Positions 13,012 to 20,299 of a stretch of DNA of 26,858 nt are shown piece after piece. The translations under genes and the position numbers were made by a program. The stretch is from contig JACPMF010000022.1 of the NCBI GenBank assembly GCA_016186145.1, positions 1-26,858 on the forward strand. The letters are read 5' to 3'. Numbering within the stretch: position 1 is the stretch's first letter; each line of letters begins with the position of its first letter. The notes beneath the pieces are model-generated. The model was not told the origin of the DNA. It did no database searches and saw nothing but the letters and a program-made list of their open reading frames with translations. This DNA comes from Candidatus Sungiibacteriota bacterium. Lineage in GTDB: Bacteria > Patescibacteria > Paceibacteria > Sungbacterales > SURF-37.

Positions 13012-14031
13012 ATGAAGCCGGTTTCAAATTCAAACGCCATGTTTGCCGCGCCCCACGCCGATCGGTGGCATTATTTGGATTATCGGGATGGCAAGCACGA
13101 TAGAGAATATCTTGAATGGAAGTATTTTAACTTTATACAGAAAGATACTGCTGGGTATCTCATTTATTACGTCTTTGATCCTGAACACAAATTTTCTTTC
13201 AGCGGCGGGCGTGTAACGGCGCGTATTATGCACGGAGGAAGATTTTATGGCGGTATTGAAAAAGTTCCGATCGGTAAAATAGAATTCGATACTCATGGGG
13301 CGGGTGTGCAGATGGGAAATGCTTCTATCAGCGAGAAAACCCCCTATCGTTACCTTGTTGAGGGTAACGCTGCCGGTGTTTCGTGGGAGCTTGAGTATGT
13401 CCAGCATGTCCCGACCATCGAATCCTTTCAAAAGGAAAGTATCGGTATTTTTTCGTGGGAGAAGTTTAACTGGCTTGTGAAAATGCCCCGGGCCGGAATT
13501 ACCGGAACTATCAACATAGGTGGTGTTGTTATTCCGGTTGCCGCGACGGGATACTCCGACACCAATTGGGGGGAAGAACTGCCGTTGTTTTCCCGGTACG
13601 AGTGGGGGCAGTTCAACGACGAGAAAATTTCTTTGGTATTCGGAGCAGTCTACAAATGGGGAGTGCTATGGCGGGCGTATGTTTATGCGATCTTTGGCGG
13701 TAAGATTATTGTTTTCAATTCCGACACATTTAGGTTTCTCGACAGGGTTTCAGGGACCGATAAAAAGATAGGATTGAAAGTGCCGCAAAAAACCGAATGC
13801 GAAGCAGTATCGGGGCCGTATAAATTGCGCTGGTTGTTTGCGCCTGTGCAGAACGATTTGTTAACTCTTCGTATCGCGTCTTTTCTTCCCAAGCCGAGCG
13901 TGGTTGAGCAGATTTCTTTGTACGAAGGCGTTTTGGAGCGCGACGGCGCGGTGTTGTATCGTTTTAACGGGTCCGGTTTTTCGGAGTATTCATCGCGGAC
14001 ATGGTTTACGAGGCCGGCGGTTGAATTTTAG
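13012..14031 (+). CDS. CrtC/AttH-like lipocalin-fold protein
   Basis: 339 residues, strand-rich, no signal peptide. EYLEWKYFNF (33-42) followed by YLIYYVFDPEHKF and the motif ATGYSDTNWGE (178-188) resemble the hydroxyneurosporene synthase (CrtC) and AttH-like family, whose hallmark is GYHDHNWG; one or both motif histidines are replaced by Ser and Thr here. CrtC hydrates carotenoids; most relatives have unknown function and bind lipid-like molecules. With the changed motif and no carotenoid genes nearby, hydratase activity is doubtful. The ATG lies six bases after TAAACT with no Shine-Dalgarno, suggesting a leaderless transcript. Confidence 0.6.
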   Translation: MKPVSNSNAMFAAPHADRWHYLDYRDGKHDREYLEWKYFNFIQKDTAGYLIYYVFDPEHKFSFSGGRVTARIMHGGRFYGGIEKVPIGKIEFDTHGAGVQMGNASISEKTPYRYLVEGNAAGVSWELEYVQHVPTIESFQKESIGIFSWEKFNWLVKMPRAGITGTINIGGVVIPVAATGYSDTNWGEELPLFSRYEWGQFNDEKISLVFGAVYKWGVLWRAYVYAIFGGKIIVFNSDTFRFLDRVSGTDKKIGLKVPQKTECEAVSGPYKLRWLFAPVQNDLLTLRIASFLPKPSVVEQISLYEGVLERDGAVLYRFNGSGFSEYSSRTWFTRPAVEF

Positions 14032-14068
14032 GTATCCTGTATAAGGCATGAATAAATTGAAAAAAGAT

Positions 14069-14077
14069 TGTTAAAAT
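14069..14077 (+). promoter_or_regulatory. extended -10 element for the 14125/14336 pair
   Basis: TGTTAAAAT; the same string occurs at 6994-7002, and TGTTATAAT occurs before the MFS gene. The -35 is weak. Confidence 0.35.
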
Positions 14078-14124
14078 GTTACACAGTACCTAAAAGCTCA
14101 TTAAAAAAGACCGGAGAAAAAGCC

Positions 14125-14334
14125 ATGGATGCTGTGGAGAGGGTTGGGGGGCGATGCAAGATTGAGGAGCAAGCTGGTTGGCCGATAGCAACGCTTCGTC
14201 GTTGTTTGCTTGATGAAGGGCATAAAGGCCACTGCTGTTTTCCGGAGTCCGGGGAGAAAAAGCGTTTCGCGCAATCGGCCATTCCTTCGGTAGTGAGGAT
14301 ATCCGGGAAGTCCATTAGACGAAAGGGGGCGTAA
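14125..14334 (+). CDS. small Cys/His-containing protein, unrecognised
   Basis: 69 residues from ATG 14125, chosen because CGGAG precedes it by eight bases; earlier in-frame codons lack this signal. Cys11, Cys27, His33, His36, Cys37 and Cys38 cluster around RCLLDEGHKGHCCFP and could bind zinc. The C-terminus is basic. It ends one base before the GTG start of the NUDIX gene, so the two are almost certainly cotranscribed and perhaps coupled. Function unknown. Confidence 0.55.
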   Translation: MDAVERVGGRCKIEEQAGWPIATLRRCLLDEGHKGHCCFPESGEKKRFAQSAIPSVVRISGKSIRRKGA

Positions 14335-14335
14335 G

Positions 14336-15043
14336 GTGGGAAAGCTTGCGATCAAAGCCATAGCAGGGGTCGTAATTATCTATAAGTATTCCGATCCGTC
14401 GTGGATTTTTATGGAGCGGAAGCCCGATAATTACCCGCATAGAGTTTTTCGCCGAAAGCTCTGTCCTTTTGGCGGAAGGTGGGGCGGCAACGAGGCAAAA
14501 AATGACGAGAATCCAAAATCAACGCTTATCCGGGAGCTGGAGGAGGAGTTTGAAATTAACAGATTGGCTCTGCCGCACCCCGGCGATATTTTGCGTTTTG
14601 CAGAGGTAAAAAGAGCAATTCTAAATAAGCTTACGCCATTCGGGGATTTTCTTCTTGTAATTCCTCCGTCGGTTTTTAAAACCGCTGATCCGGATTCAAA
14701 GCGCGAGATCTGGGTTTCGATTGCAAGTTATTGGACCGTCGGTCTTTCGGATGAAGAATGGGAAACGCTTACGAAGTTGCAGAGAATGTATGGAAACCTT
14801 TGTAACGAAGGAACTTCAACGATTACATCGCTCGATAGGGTATTGGAATTTGGAAAACCCCTTTTCTCGTGGGGCAGCGATAGGGTTATGAAAGAGTTTT
14901 GGGTTAACAAAGGAATGGGCGCAGCCTTATATGTTCCATTTTTGCCGGGAATTGGAGTGTATCGTTTGAGAAGCGAACCATTGGGATCGTATCGCGAGTA
15001 CCTTGACTACTATGATGTTTTTCATAAGCCGCCCGGAGTTTGA
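14336..15043 (+). CDS. NUDIX-fold protein with divergent Nudix box
   Basis: 235 residues from GTG 14336; GGGGGCGTAAG upstream supplies a purine-rich ribosome site. The Nudix region runs about 46-74 and contains STLIRELEEEFEI: Arg66, Glu67, Glu70 and Glu71 match the catalytic REUxEE core with Glu58 in place, but the leading Gly is shifted by one and the trailing Gly is Glu73. The family hydrolyses nucleoside diphosphates linked to other groups. The C-terminal 130 residues are longer than in minimal NUDIX proteins and unassigned. Substrate unknown; activity plausible but not certain. It is coupled to the small upstream gene and ends before a strong terminator. Confidence 0.65.
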   Translation: MGKLAIKAIAGVVIIYKYSDPSWIFMERKPDNYPHRVFRRKLCPFGGRWGGNEAKNDENPKSTLIRELEEEFEINRLALPHPGDILRFAEVKRAILNKLTPFGDFLLVIPPSVFKTADPDSKREIWVSIASYWTVGLSDEEWETLTKLQRMYGNLCNEGTSTITSLDRVLEFGKPLFSWGSDRVMKEFWVNKGMGAALYVPFLPGIGVYRLRSEPLGSYREYLDYYDVFHKPPGV

Positions 15044-15064
15044 AAACTTTAGGGAAATTGAAAA

Positions 15065-15093
15065 CGCCCGAAACTTCGGGCGCTTTTATTTTT
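15065..15093. terminator. bidirectional terminator between convergent genes
   Basis: CGCCCGAA/TTCGGGCG with loop AC, then CTTTTATTTTTCTATTTTTT on the plus strand and TTTTC on the minus strand. It serves the NUDIX gene and probably the isocitrate lyase-like gene. Confidence 0.85.
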
Positions 15094-16107
15094 CTATTTT
15101 TTAAACCCCTCTCCTTTTCTTTGTCGTCCTTCTTCGTCCGGTGAGTAACGCCGAAGAAGCTCCTGCCACATTGGGACCCGTGCCATTTCGTGATGACTTT
15201 TTGTTGGATGATTTTGTTTATTTTCTTGCATGTTCCAAAGAGCTTCGGCGCCCAGTTCTTTGAAGTCAACCGCATAGTCATAGACCGCCATGCTTGCCGC
15301 GTGTGCCGCGGCGATGGTTACAAAAATGAATTTGTATCCGAGCGAAGCAAGTTCTTCAAATGTCGGCGGCTTAAAGTCTTCGTACCATTCGAGCGACGGT
15401 GAATAGTTGAATGCCAGCGGGTAGCCGGGCAGTTGCTGCCGGACTCCTTTCGCGATAGCCGCAATCACATCGCGGTTTGTCGTATTCATTTCCGGCCAGC
15501 CGAGATCGGCGCCGGCTTCTCTGTATGCCACGATGCGGTCAATTGTTTCCTGCAGAGTCCCCGGTTGTTTGCCGTTGAAGGCGTCAGTGCGCGCGATGAT
15601 TACGGCGCTCGGGCTGATTTCGTCGCGAAGGCGGCAGGCAAGTTCGAGCTTCTTTGTCATAGTTTCCCGCGATACAACTTCTTTTCCGGCAATATGGCCG
15701 CATCGTTTCGGGAACACTTGGTCTTCCATGTGAAGGCCGGCAACCCGCCGTACATGGCCGGTGCGCGGATCGTATATTTCGCGCCCGAGGAATTCTTCAA
15801 TGGTCCGATGGGTGTTTAGCGGGCCTCCGTACCCGTCGTCGATATCCGCGATTACCGGAATGGAGACGGCGCGGACAATGTCCGTAACCGCGTCGCGTTC
15901 CTCGGTCATCGTCATCATGCCCATATCCGGGCGCATGCGCGAAAGTGCTACTGAGTATCCGCCCGCATAAATGCATTCTACTCCAGCCGTTTCCGCAACC
16001 GCGGCATCAAGCGCATCCCGAACGCCGAATCCGAATACTCCTTGCGGCCTTTGTATGAGCTGTCGGAATGTTAGCCCCGCGTCGTCGAATGAGCGGCGAT
16101 GTTGCAC
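15094..16107 (-). CDS. isocitrate lyase/PEP mutase superfamily enzyme, isocitrate lyase-like
   Basis: 337 residues from GTG 16107, chosen because AAAGGAGG ends five bases upstream; the longer TTG frame (16140) has no such signal. Barrel motifs follow the isocitrate lyase pattern: GVECIYAGGYS, metal site ADIDDGYG (87-94), AGLHMEDQ, catalytic loop KRCGHIAGK (134-142, with the active-site Cys), RTDA (173-176) and NYSPSLEW (234-241; compare NCSPSFNW). Isocitrate lyase splits isocitrate to glyoxylate and succinate; relatives cleave 2-methylisocitrate or other 2-hydroxy diacids. It is shorter than classical isocitrate lyase (about 430) and no malate synthase is visible, so the true substrate may differ. 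It is divergent from the FAD gene at 16281. Confidence 0.8.
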   Translation of the reverse strand: MQHRRSFDDAGLTFRQLIQRPQGVFGFGVRDALDAAVAETAGVECIYAGGYSVALSRMRPDMGMMTMTEERDAVTDIVRAVSIPVIADIDDGYGGPLNTHRTIEEFLGREIYDPRTGHVRRVAGLHMEDQVFPKRCGHIAGKEVVSRETMTKKLELACRLRDEISPSAVIIARTDAFNGKQPGTLQETIDRIVAYREAGADLGWPEMNTTNRDVIAAIAKGVRQQLPGYPLAFNYSPSLEWYEDFKPPTFEELASLGYKFIFVTIAAAHAASMAVYDYAVDFKELGAEALWNMQENKQNHPTKSHHEMARVPMWQELLRRYSPDEEGRQRKGEGFKK

Positions 16108-16202
16108 GGAATCCTCCTTTTCTTGTTTTTGAATTATCAAAGGACTGTTTTTGCAGTGTAACGGATTATACTGTGCCGCCGGTCTAAATGTAACAGATTC
16201 TA

Positions 16203-16223
16203 GCGGAATTCTTGCGGACGAAA
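16203..16223 (+). repeat. GCGG(T/A)ATTCTTGCGGACGAAA repeat, copy 1
   Basis: Shared with 22943-22972 and 25549-25573. Here its TTGCGG can also serve as a -35 (see 16212-16240). Confidence 0.5.
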
Positions 16224-16240
16224 TTAAAATGCGTTACCAT
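16212..16240 (+). promoter_or_regulatory. candidate promoter for the FAD-protein gene
   Basis: TTGCGG (16212-16217), 17-base spacer, TACCAT (16235-16240), 40 bases before ATG 16281. Confidence 0.4.
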
Positions 16241-16280
16241 AGGCGGTGGCATTTGGATCTTTTAAAAACAGGAGGCAATA

Positions 16281-17687
16281 ATGCCGGAGTTAAAGATCGA
16301 CTGGGACGTGGTTATTATCGGTACCGGACCTGCAGGAATGTTTTGCGCGCTTGAACTTATAAAGCGGAATCCGCATCTTAGGGTGTGCATGTTTGAAAAA
16401 GGGCCGCTCCGCGAATTCGGAGATCGTGCCAACAAAACATGCGGCTGGGGAGGCGCTGGAGCTTTTTCAGACGGCAAGCTCGACCTCACCGGCGAGATTG
16501 GGGGGAATCTTCTCCGTTTTATTACAAAAGACGAATTTTCAGCGTTGATGTCTAACGTAGAGGCAACCTATGTCAGTTATTGCGACCAAAGTGAGACTCG
16601 TGTTGAGACCGAACCAAACCCCGAGCGCGTGCAGGAACTTGTGCGGCTCTGCCATCAAAACGGCATGAAGCTGATTCCGTTTCCTGTGCGGCACCTCGGG
16701 ACGGACCGCGCTTACGATGTCGTCACGGGCATTAAGCGCGATCTTGAGACCGCCGGAGTTGCAATTCTGACCGATCATGAAGTGCTGGCAATAAATCCCA
16801 ACAAATTTGGTCCCGCGTTTAACCTTATAGTAAAACACGGCGATAAGGAATCATTGGTTGTCGCCAAAAAGGTTGTTGCCGCGACCGGAAGAGAAGGCGA
16901 CGAATGGCTATGGAGAGAAGCTTTGCGCCTCGGCCTGCCGGTTATGCGAAATCGCGTTGATATTGGCGTGAGAGTAGAAGTTCGAGCAGAAGTCATGAAG
17001 CACCTGACTGGCGTTCTGCACGAGCCAAAGATTATTTTCCATACTCCGTGCCATAGTGACAGGGTGCGCACCTTCTGCGTATGCCCAAACGGATTTGTTG
17101 TAAAAGAAAACTACAGAAATCTTAAGGTCTGGACCGTAAACGGCGAATCAAACAGTAAACGCGGTGTTCAGTCGGGCAATACCAACTTTGCCCTGCTTGT
17201 ATCGCAGGCATTTACCGAGCCATTCAACGATCCGACAACTTATGCCGCATCTGTTGCGAGAACCACTAATATGCTTGCCGGCGGAAACGGCGTTCTTGTT
17301 CAACGTCTTGCCGATATCGAGCATAATCATCGAACAACAAACGATCGTTTGCGCGAATCTATTGCCGACGGTTTTATTGAACCAACGCTTACCGAAGCCA
17401 TCCCCGGCGATCTTTCGCTTGCGATTCCCGCGCGGCATTGGTGCTGTATTATGGCAATGCTTAAAGCCCTTGATAGAATAGCGCCTGGCATTGCCGGCCC
17501 GCACACTCTTCTTTACGGCGCCGAAGTTAAGTTCTACTCCAACCAAATTGAAGCGCCTTACCCATTCGAAACCACGCTGCCGGGTTTTTATGTCGCCGGT
17601 GACGGCTCTGGAAACACGAGGGGCCTTCTCCAGTCGTCCATGCAGGGAGTAATTGTTGCCCGTGATATCGTTCAAAAATTGTCCTGA
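16281..17687 (+). CDS. FAD-dependent oxidoreductase, COG2509 (NAD(FAD)-utilizing dehydrogenase) type
   Basis: 468 residues. The dinucleotide-binding motif VIIGTGPAGMFCALEL (11-26, Gly14/16/19) opens the protein. WGGAGAFSDGKL (about 57-68), a second nucleotide region VVAATGREGDEW, DIGVRVE, and the FAD-closing YVAGDGSGNTRGLLQSSMQG near the C-terminus match the COG2509 family. These proteins are predicted dehydrogenases with unknown substrate. ACAGGAGG seven bases before ATG 16281 fixes the start. The Cys-rich gene at 17710 follows by 22 bases with its own ribosome site and is probably in the same transcript, which ends at the terminator 18118-18140. Confidence 0.85.
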   Translation: MPELKIDWDVVIIGTGPAGMFCALELIKRNPHLRVCMFEKGPLREFGDRANKTCGWGGAGAFSDGKLDLTGEIGGNLLRFITKDEFSALMSNVEATYVSYCDQSETRVETEPNPERVQELVRLCHQNGMKLIPFPVRHLGTDRAYDVVTGIKRDLETAGVAILTDHEVLAINPNKFGPAFNLIVKHGDKESLVVAKKVVAATGREGDEWLWREALRLGLPVMRNRVDIGVRVEVRAEVMKHLTGVLHEPKIIFHTPCHSDRVRTFCVCPNGFVVKENYRNLKVWTVNGESNSKRGVQSGNTNFALLVSQAFTEPFNDPTTYAASVARTTNMLAGGNGVLVQRLADIEHNHRTTNDRLRESIADGFIEPTLTEAIPGDLSLAIPARHWCCIMAMLKALDRIAPGIAGPHTLLYGAEVKFYSNQIEAPYPFETTLPGFYVAGDGSGNTRGLLQSSMQGVIVARDIVQKLS

Positions 17688-17709
17688 AGGTAAGAAGGGG
17701 GGTCTTACT

Positions 17710-18090
17710 ATGACAGAACGTATTGGCAAGATCGTTCTTACCGATAAAAACGCCGGAAAAGGCCACCTTCTCGAAATTGGACCGGATGGTCGAGTTTTTG
17801 AGTTTTGGCTTGGCAGCGTTGTGAGTGTCGATAATCAAGTTCGGGAGTTCCCAGCCCGATTGAATGGTAGGGTAGTACTGTTTACAGAAGATGGGGGTGC
17901 GGCCAGCGAAGTACATGATGTGGGTTTGAAAGATGGTTTTCGTTCTTTTGAGTGCGGCAACCACTTAGATAATGTTCAGATGGGATCAAAACGCTGTTCC
18001 TGTGGTTATTTTACATGTATCAAATATAAGCGTTGCGAGGTTTGCGCCCTTGTAGAGCGTAAGTGCGTATTGTGTGAGACCGCTCTTTAG
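17710..18090 (+). CDS. hypothetical protein with C-terminal cysteine cluster
   Basis: 126 residues from ATG 17710, supported by AAGGGGGG upstream; an earlier in-frame codon overlapping the FAD gene is not needed. Residues 1-75 look like a small beta-rich domain. The last 45 residues carry eight cysteines (82, 96, 98, 103, 109, 112, 119, 122) in a CSCGYFTC...CEVC...CVLC pattern, suggesting two zinc knuckles or an Fe-S site. Location after a flavoprotein might hint at electron transfer, but zinc binding is the plainer reading. Family not recognised. Confidence 0.6.
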   Translation: MTERIGKIVLTDKNAGKGHLLEIGPDGRVFEFWLGSVVSVDNQVREFPARLNGRVVLFTEDGGAASEVHDVGLKDGFRSFECGNHLDNVQMGSKRCSCGYFTCIKYKRCEVCALVERKCVLCETAL

Positions 18091-18117
18091 GATAAAAGAT
18101 AAAAGCAGTAGTAAAAC

Positions 18118-18140
18118 GCCGTGTATCACACGGCTTTTTT
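18118..18140 (+). terminator. Rho-independent terminator after the FAD/Cys-rich pair
   Basis: GCCGTG-TATCA-CACGGC followed by TTTTTT, then C and seven more T. The EndoQ promoter begins immediately after. Confidence 0.85.
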
Positions 18141-18157
18141 CTTTTTTTATAAAAAGC

Positions 18158-18163
18158 TACAAT
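18158..18163 (+). promoter_or_regulatory. -10 box of the EndoQ gene, leaderless spacing
   Basis: TACAAT, then six bases, then ATG 18170. The upstream side is the T-tract of the previous terminator, so the -35 is poor. Confidence 0.55.
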
Positions 18164-18169
18164 CTGGTT

Positions 18170-19492
18170 ATGAAAATTATTGCCGATTTACACATTCATT
18201 CCCCGTATGCGCGCGCCGTGTCAAAAGAAATGACATTGGAAAATTTGGATTATTGGGCGCGGTTGAAAGGAATTACCGTTATGGGAACCGGAGACTTTAC
18301 GCATCCGGCGTGGATAAGGGCGATCAAAGAAAAATTAGAGCCGGCGGAAGAAGGGCTTTATAAATTGAAATCAGAAATCCGAAATTCGAAACCCGAAACA
18401 ACTTCAAAATTCTCCGCCAAAAGCGGATCCGCCTCAGGCGGAAAAATTCAAAATTCTAAAACACGGTTTATGTTGACGGTGGAGATCTCGAGTATTTATT
18501 CCAAAGGAGGAAAGGCCAGAAGGATTCATAACCTTGTTTTCGCGCCGTCAATTGAGTCCGCGGAGAAAATAAATGCCGAGCTCGGGCGGCGGGGAAATTT
18601 AAAATCCGATGGTAGGCCGATTTTAGGGCTCGACTCAAAAGAGCTCGCCAAAATTGTTTTTAATGCCGAGCCGAAAGCGGTTATTATTCCGGCGCATGCC
18701 TGGACCCCCTGGTTTTCTATTTTCGGCTCCATGTCCGGGTTTGATTCGATTGAAGAGTGTTTTGATGAATACGCAAAATATATTTTTGCAATTGAAACGG
18801 GCTTATCTTCGGATCCGGCAATGAACTGGCGCCTCTCAAAACTTGATAACATTGCGCTTATTTCAAATTCGGATTCCCATTCTTTGCAAAAAATCGGCCG
18901 GGAGGCAAATGTTTTTGAAACAGAGCTTTCTTACGAGGGTATTGTCGGCGCGATCAAATCGCGCGACCCGAAAAAATTTCTTTTTACCGTGGAGTTTTTC
19001 CCCGAAGAAGGAAAATATCATTATGACGGACACCGCGCGTGCAAATATTCGTGCGACCCGCTGAAGACGAAAGATCACAATGACATTTGCCCGGTTTGCC
19101 GCAAAAAAATGACCATCGGGGTTTTGAATCGCGTGCGGCAGCTTGCCGATCGCGGCGAGGGCGAGCGTCCGGCAAATGTCGTGCCTTTCAAAAATCTTAT
19201 ACCGCTTGATGAGGTTATCGGAGGAGCGTTTGGCGTAGGGGTTTCCTCAAAAAAAGTAAAAGACGAATATATGCGGCTGGTAAACGCATTCGGTTCGGAA
19301 TTTGCGCTGTTGGTTGATGCAGACGAGCAAGAAATCAGAAACGGGACACCCGCCGAGGTTGCCGAGGGAATTATCCGTGTTCGCCAAAAGAAAGTGCGTA
19401 TTGATCCCGGTTACGACGGCGAGTACGGAAAGATAAAAATTTTTGAGGAGGGCGAGCAAAAAGAAATTATTAAAAAAACCGCCTTGTTTTGA
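18170..19492 (+). CDS. endonuclease Q-like DNA repair nuclease (PHP domain)
   Basis: 440 residues from ATG 18170, which gives the normal MKIIADLHIHSPYARA start with the PHP metal motif HIH. GTGDFTHPAW (39-48), PAHAWTPWFSIFGSMSGFDS (174-193), SNSDSHS (232-238) and a zinc finger with Cys291, Cys295, Cys307 and Cys310 followed by IGVLNRV all match EndoQ. EndoQ nicks DNA 5' to deaminated bases (uracil, hypoxanthine, xanthine) and abasic sites; it is known from Thermococcales archaea and some bacteria. Residues about 67-98 form a low-complexity insertion (SEIRNSKPETTSKF...) encoded by repeats, between the conserved EGLYKLK and TRFMLTVEISSIYSKGG. No Shine-Dalgarno; probably leaderless. PolX at 23527 could fill the gaps it makes. 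Confidence 0.85.
   Translation: MKIIADLHIHSPYARAVSKEMTLENLDYWARLKGITVMGTGDFTHPAWIRAIKEKLEPAEEGLYKLKSEIRNSKPETTSKFSAKSGSASGGKIQNSKTRFMLTVEISSIYSKGGKARRIHNLVFAPSIESAEKINAELGRRGNLKSDGRPILGLDSKELAKIVFNAEPKAVIIPAHAWTPWFSIFGSMSGFDSIEECFDEYAKYIFAIETGLSSDPAMNWRLSKLDNIALISNSDSHSLQKIGREANVFETELSYEGIVGAIKSRDPKKFLFTVEFFPEEGKYHYDGHRACKYSCDPLKTKDHNDICPVCRKKMTIGVLNRVRQLADRGEGERPANVVPFKNLIPLDEVIGGAFGVGVSSKKVKDEYMRLVNAFGSEFALLVDADEQEIRNGTPAEVAEGIIRVRQKKVRIDPGYDGEYGKIKIFEEGEQKEIIKKTALF
18368..18463 (+). repeat. in-frame palindromic/low-complexity insertion in EndoQ
   Basis: Short tandem units (GAAATCCGAAATTCGAAAC, then CAAAATTC) surround overlapping palindromes TCCGC-CAAAA-GCGGA (18413-18427 region) and TCCGCC-TCA-GGCGGA (18428-18442). 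It adds about 32 codons without breaking the frame. Confidence 0.6.
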
Positions 19493-19499
19493 CTCCCCC

Positions 19500-19527
19500 T
19501 TGCAAAATATACAAGATATGTTACTAT
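19500..19527 (+). promoter_or_regulatory. promoter of the 19566 gene
   Basis: TTGCAA (19500-19505), 16-base spacer ending in TGT, TACTAT (19522-19527). Confidence 0.6.
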
Positions 19528-19565
19528 TATTTCAGTTCTTACACGCTTACTTCAGGGGGGGTACA

Positions 19566-19934
19566 ATGCTTACTAAGTCACTGAACGAGTTTGGAAAGCT
19601 TTGCCAGAAAAAAGACCGACTTGCTCAGCGCTTGCAAAAAGAGCTCAAAAGAAAGATTAAAGAGGTTATTGATCGTCACAATAAAGAAGGCGCTGGGTTT
19701 CTTGTTAATAGCTTCGCGGTTTCGTTCCCGACCCATAAAGGTCGTGTATATAATATTTTTGTTGAATTGACTGACTTGGCCGATAGACATTCTCGTAAAC
19801 CAGTATCAGCAGAGTCCTTATCTTCGTCAGACAAATTCGAGAGACTACTAATCGAACAGGTTTCAGAAAAACTCAAGCTCGGACAAAAATACCCGGTGGT
19901 GGTTTCTGTCCATTACGATTACCTCTGTAAATAG
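19566..19934 (+). CDS. small basic hypothetical protein
   Basis: 122 residues from ATG 19566, directly preceded by AGGGGGGG at ribosome-site distance and by its own promoter. The N-terminal half is strongly basic and helical (KKDRLAQRLQKELKRKIKEV). The second half has strand-like segments ending in YPVVVSVHYDYLCK. No signal peptide and no known motif. It is a single-gene transcript closed by the terminator at 19943. Nucleic-acid or ribosome binding is possible from charge alone; family not recognised. Confidence 0.55.
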   Translation: MLTKSLNEFGKLCQKKDRLAQRLQKELKRKIKEVIDRHNKEGAGFLVNSFAVSFPTHKGRVYNIFVELTDLADRHSRKPVSAESLSSSDKFERLLIEQVSEKLKLGQKYPVVVSVHYDYLCK

Positions 19935-19942
19935 TCGCACAT

Positions 19943-19970
19943 AGCGCGGTTCCGCCCGCGCTTTTGTTTT
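19943..19970 (+). terminator. Rho-independent terminator after the 19566 gene
   Basis: AGCGCGG-TTCCGC-CCGCGCT, then TTTGTTTT. The rest of the gap to 20299 holds another GC palindrome and the promoters below. Confidence 0.8.
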
Positions 19971-20105
19971 ATCCGCCTTCGCAGAAAACCGCGGACGTGA
20001 GCCCGCGGAGCTTCATACAAAAACAAAAAACGACAAACGATTTAAAACTTTACTCTACTAAGCGAGTATTGAGGCGGTATAATGCGCTGTGTGCTGTTCG
20101 ATTGG

Positions 20106-20135
20106 TTGACAAATCGTTTTTCATTATTATATAAT
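20106..20135 (+). promoter_or_regulatory. consensus sigma-70-type promoter
   Basis: TTGACA (20106-20111), 18-base spacer, TATAAT (20130-20135): both hexamers perfect, the strongest promoter in the window. The expected start is about 20142, 158 bases before the protease ATG. Confidence 0.8.
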
Positions 20136-20141
20136 GATTCC

Positions 20142-20223
20142 ATATCGGGCGAAAAATCAAAGAACAAATCGACTAAATAAAAGCTTTTTGGTCTTTGTAT
20201 TGTAGCCGCAGATGCGGCTATTT
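20142..20223 (+). ncRNA. possible small RNA or leader before the protease
   Basis: About 80 bases from the consensus promoter to the hairpin TAGCCGC-AGAT-GCGGCTA (20203-20220) followed by TTTAAATATATTTAT. The body has a possible CAAAGA/TCTTTG stem and no ORF with a ribosome site. A second promoter lies between this hairpin and the protease gene, which favours an independent transcript. The hairpin's T-run is imperfect, so read-through as a protease leader is the alternative. No match to a known RNA family was recognised. Confidence 0.35.
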
Positions 20224-20238
20224 AAATATATTTATACC

Positions 20239-20266
20239 TTGACGTATTATCCAGGCGCCTTACACT
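20239..20266 (+). promoter_or_regulatory. proximal promoter of the protease gene
   Basis: TTGACG (20239-20244), 16-base spacer, TACACT (20261-20266); 33 bases to ATG 20300. Confidence 0.55.
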
Positions 20267-20299
20267 AAAGATGATTTATTAAACTTAACTAACTATATT

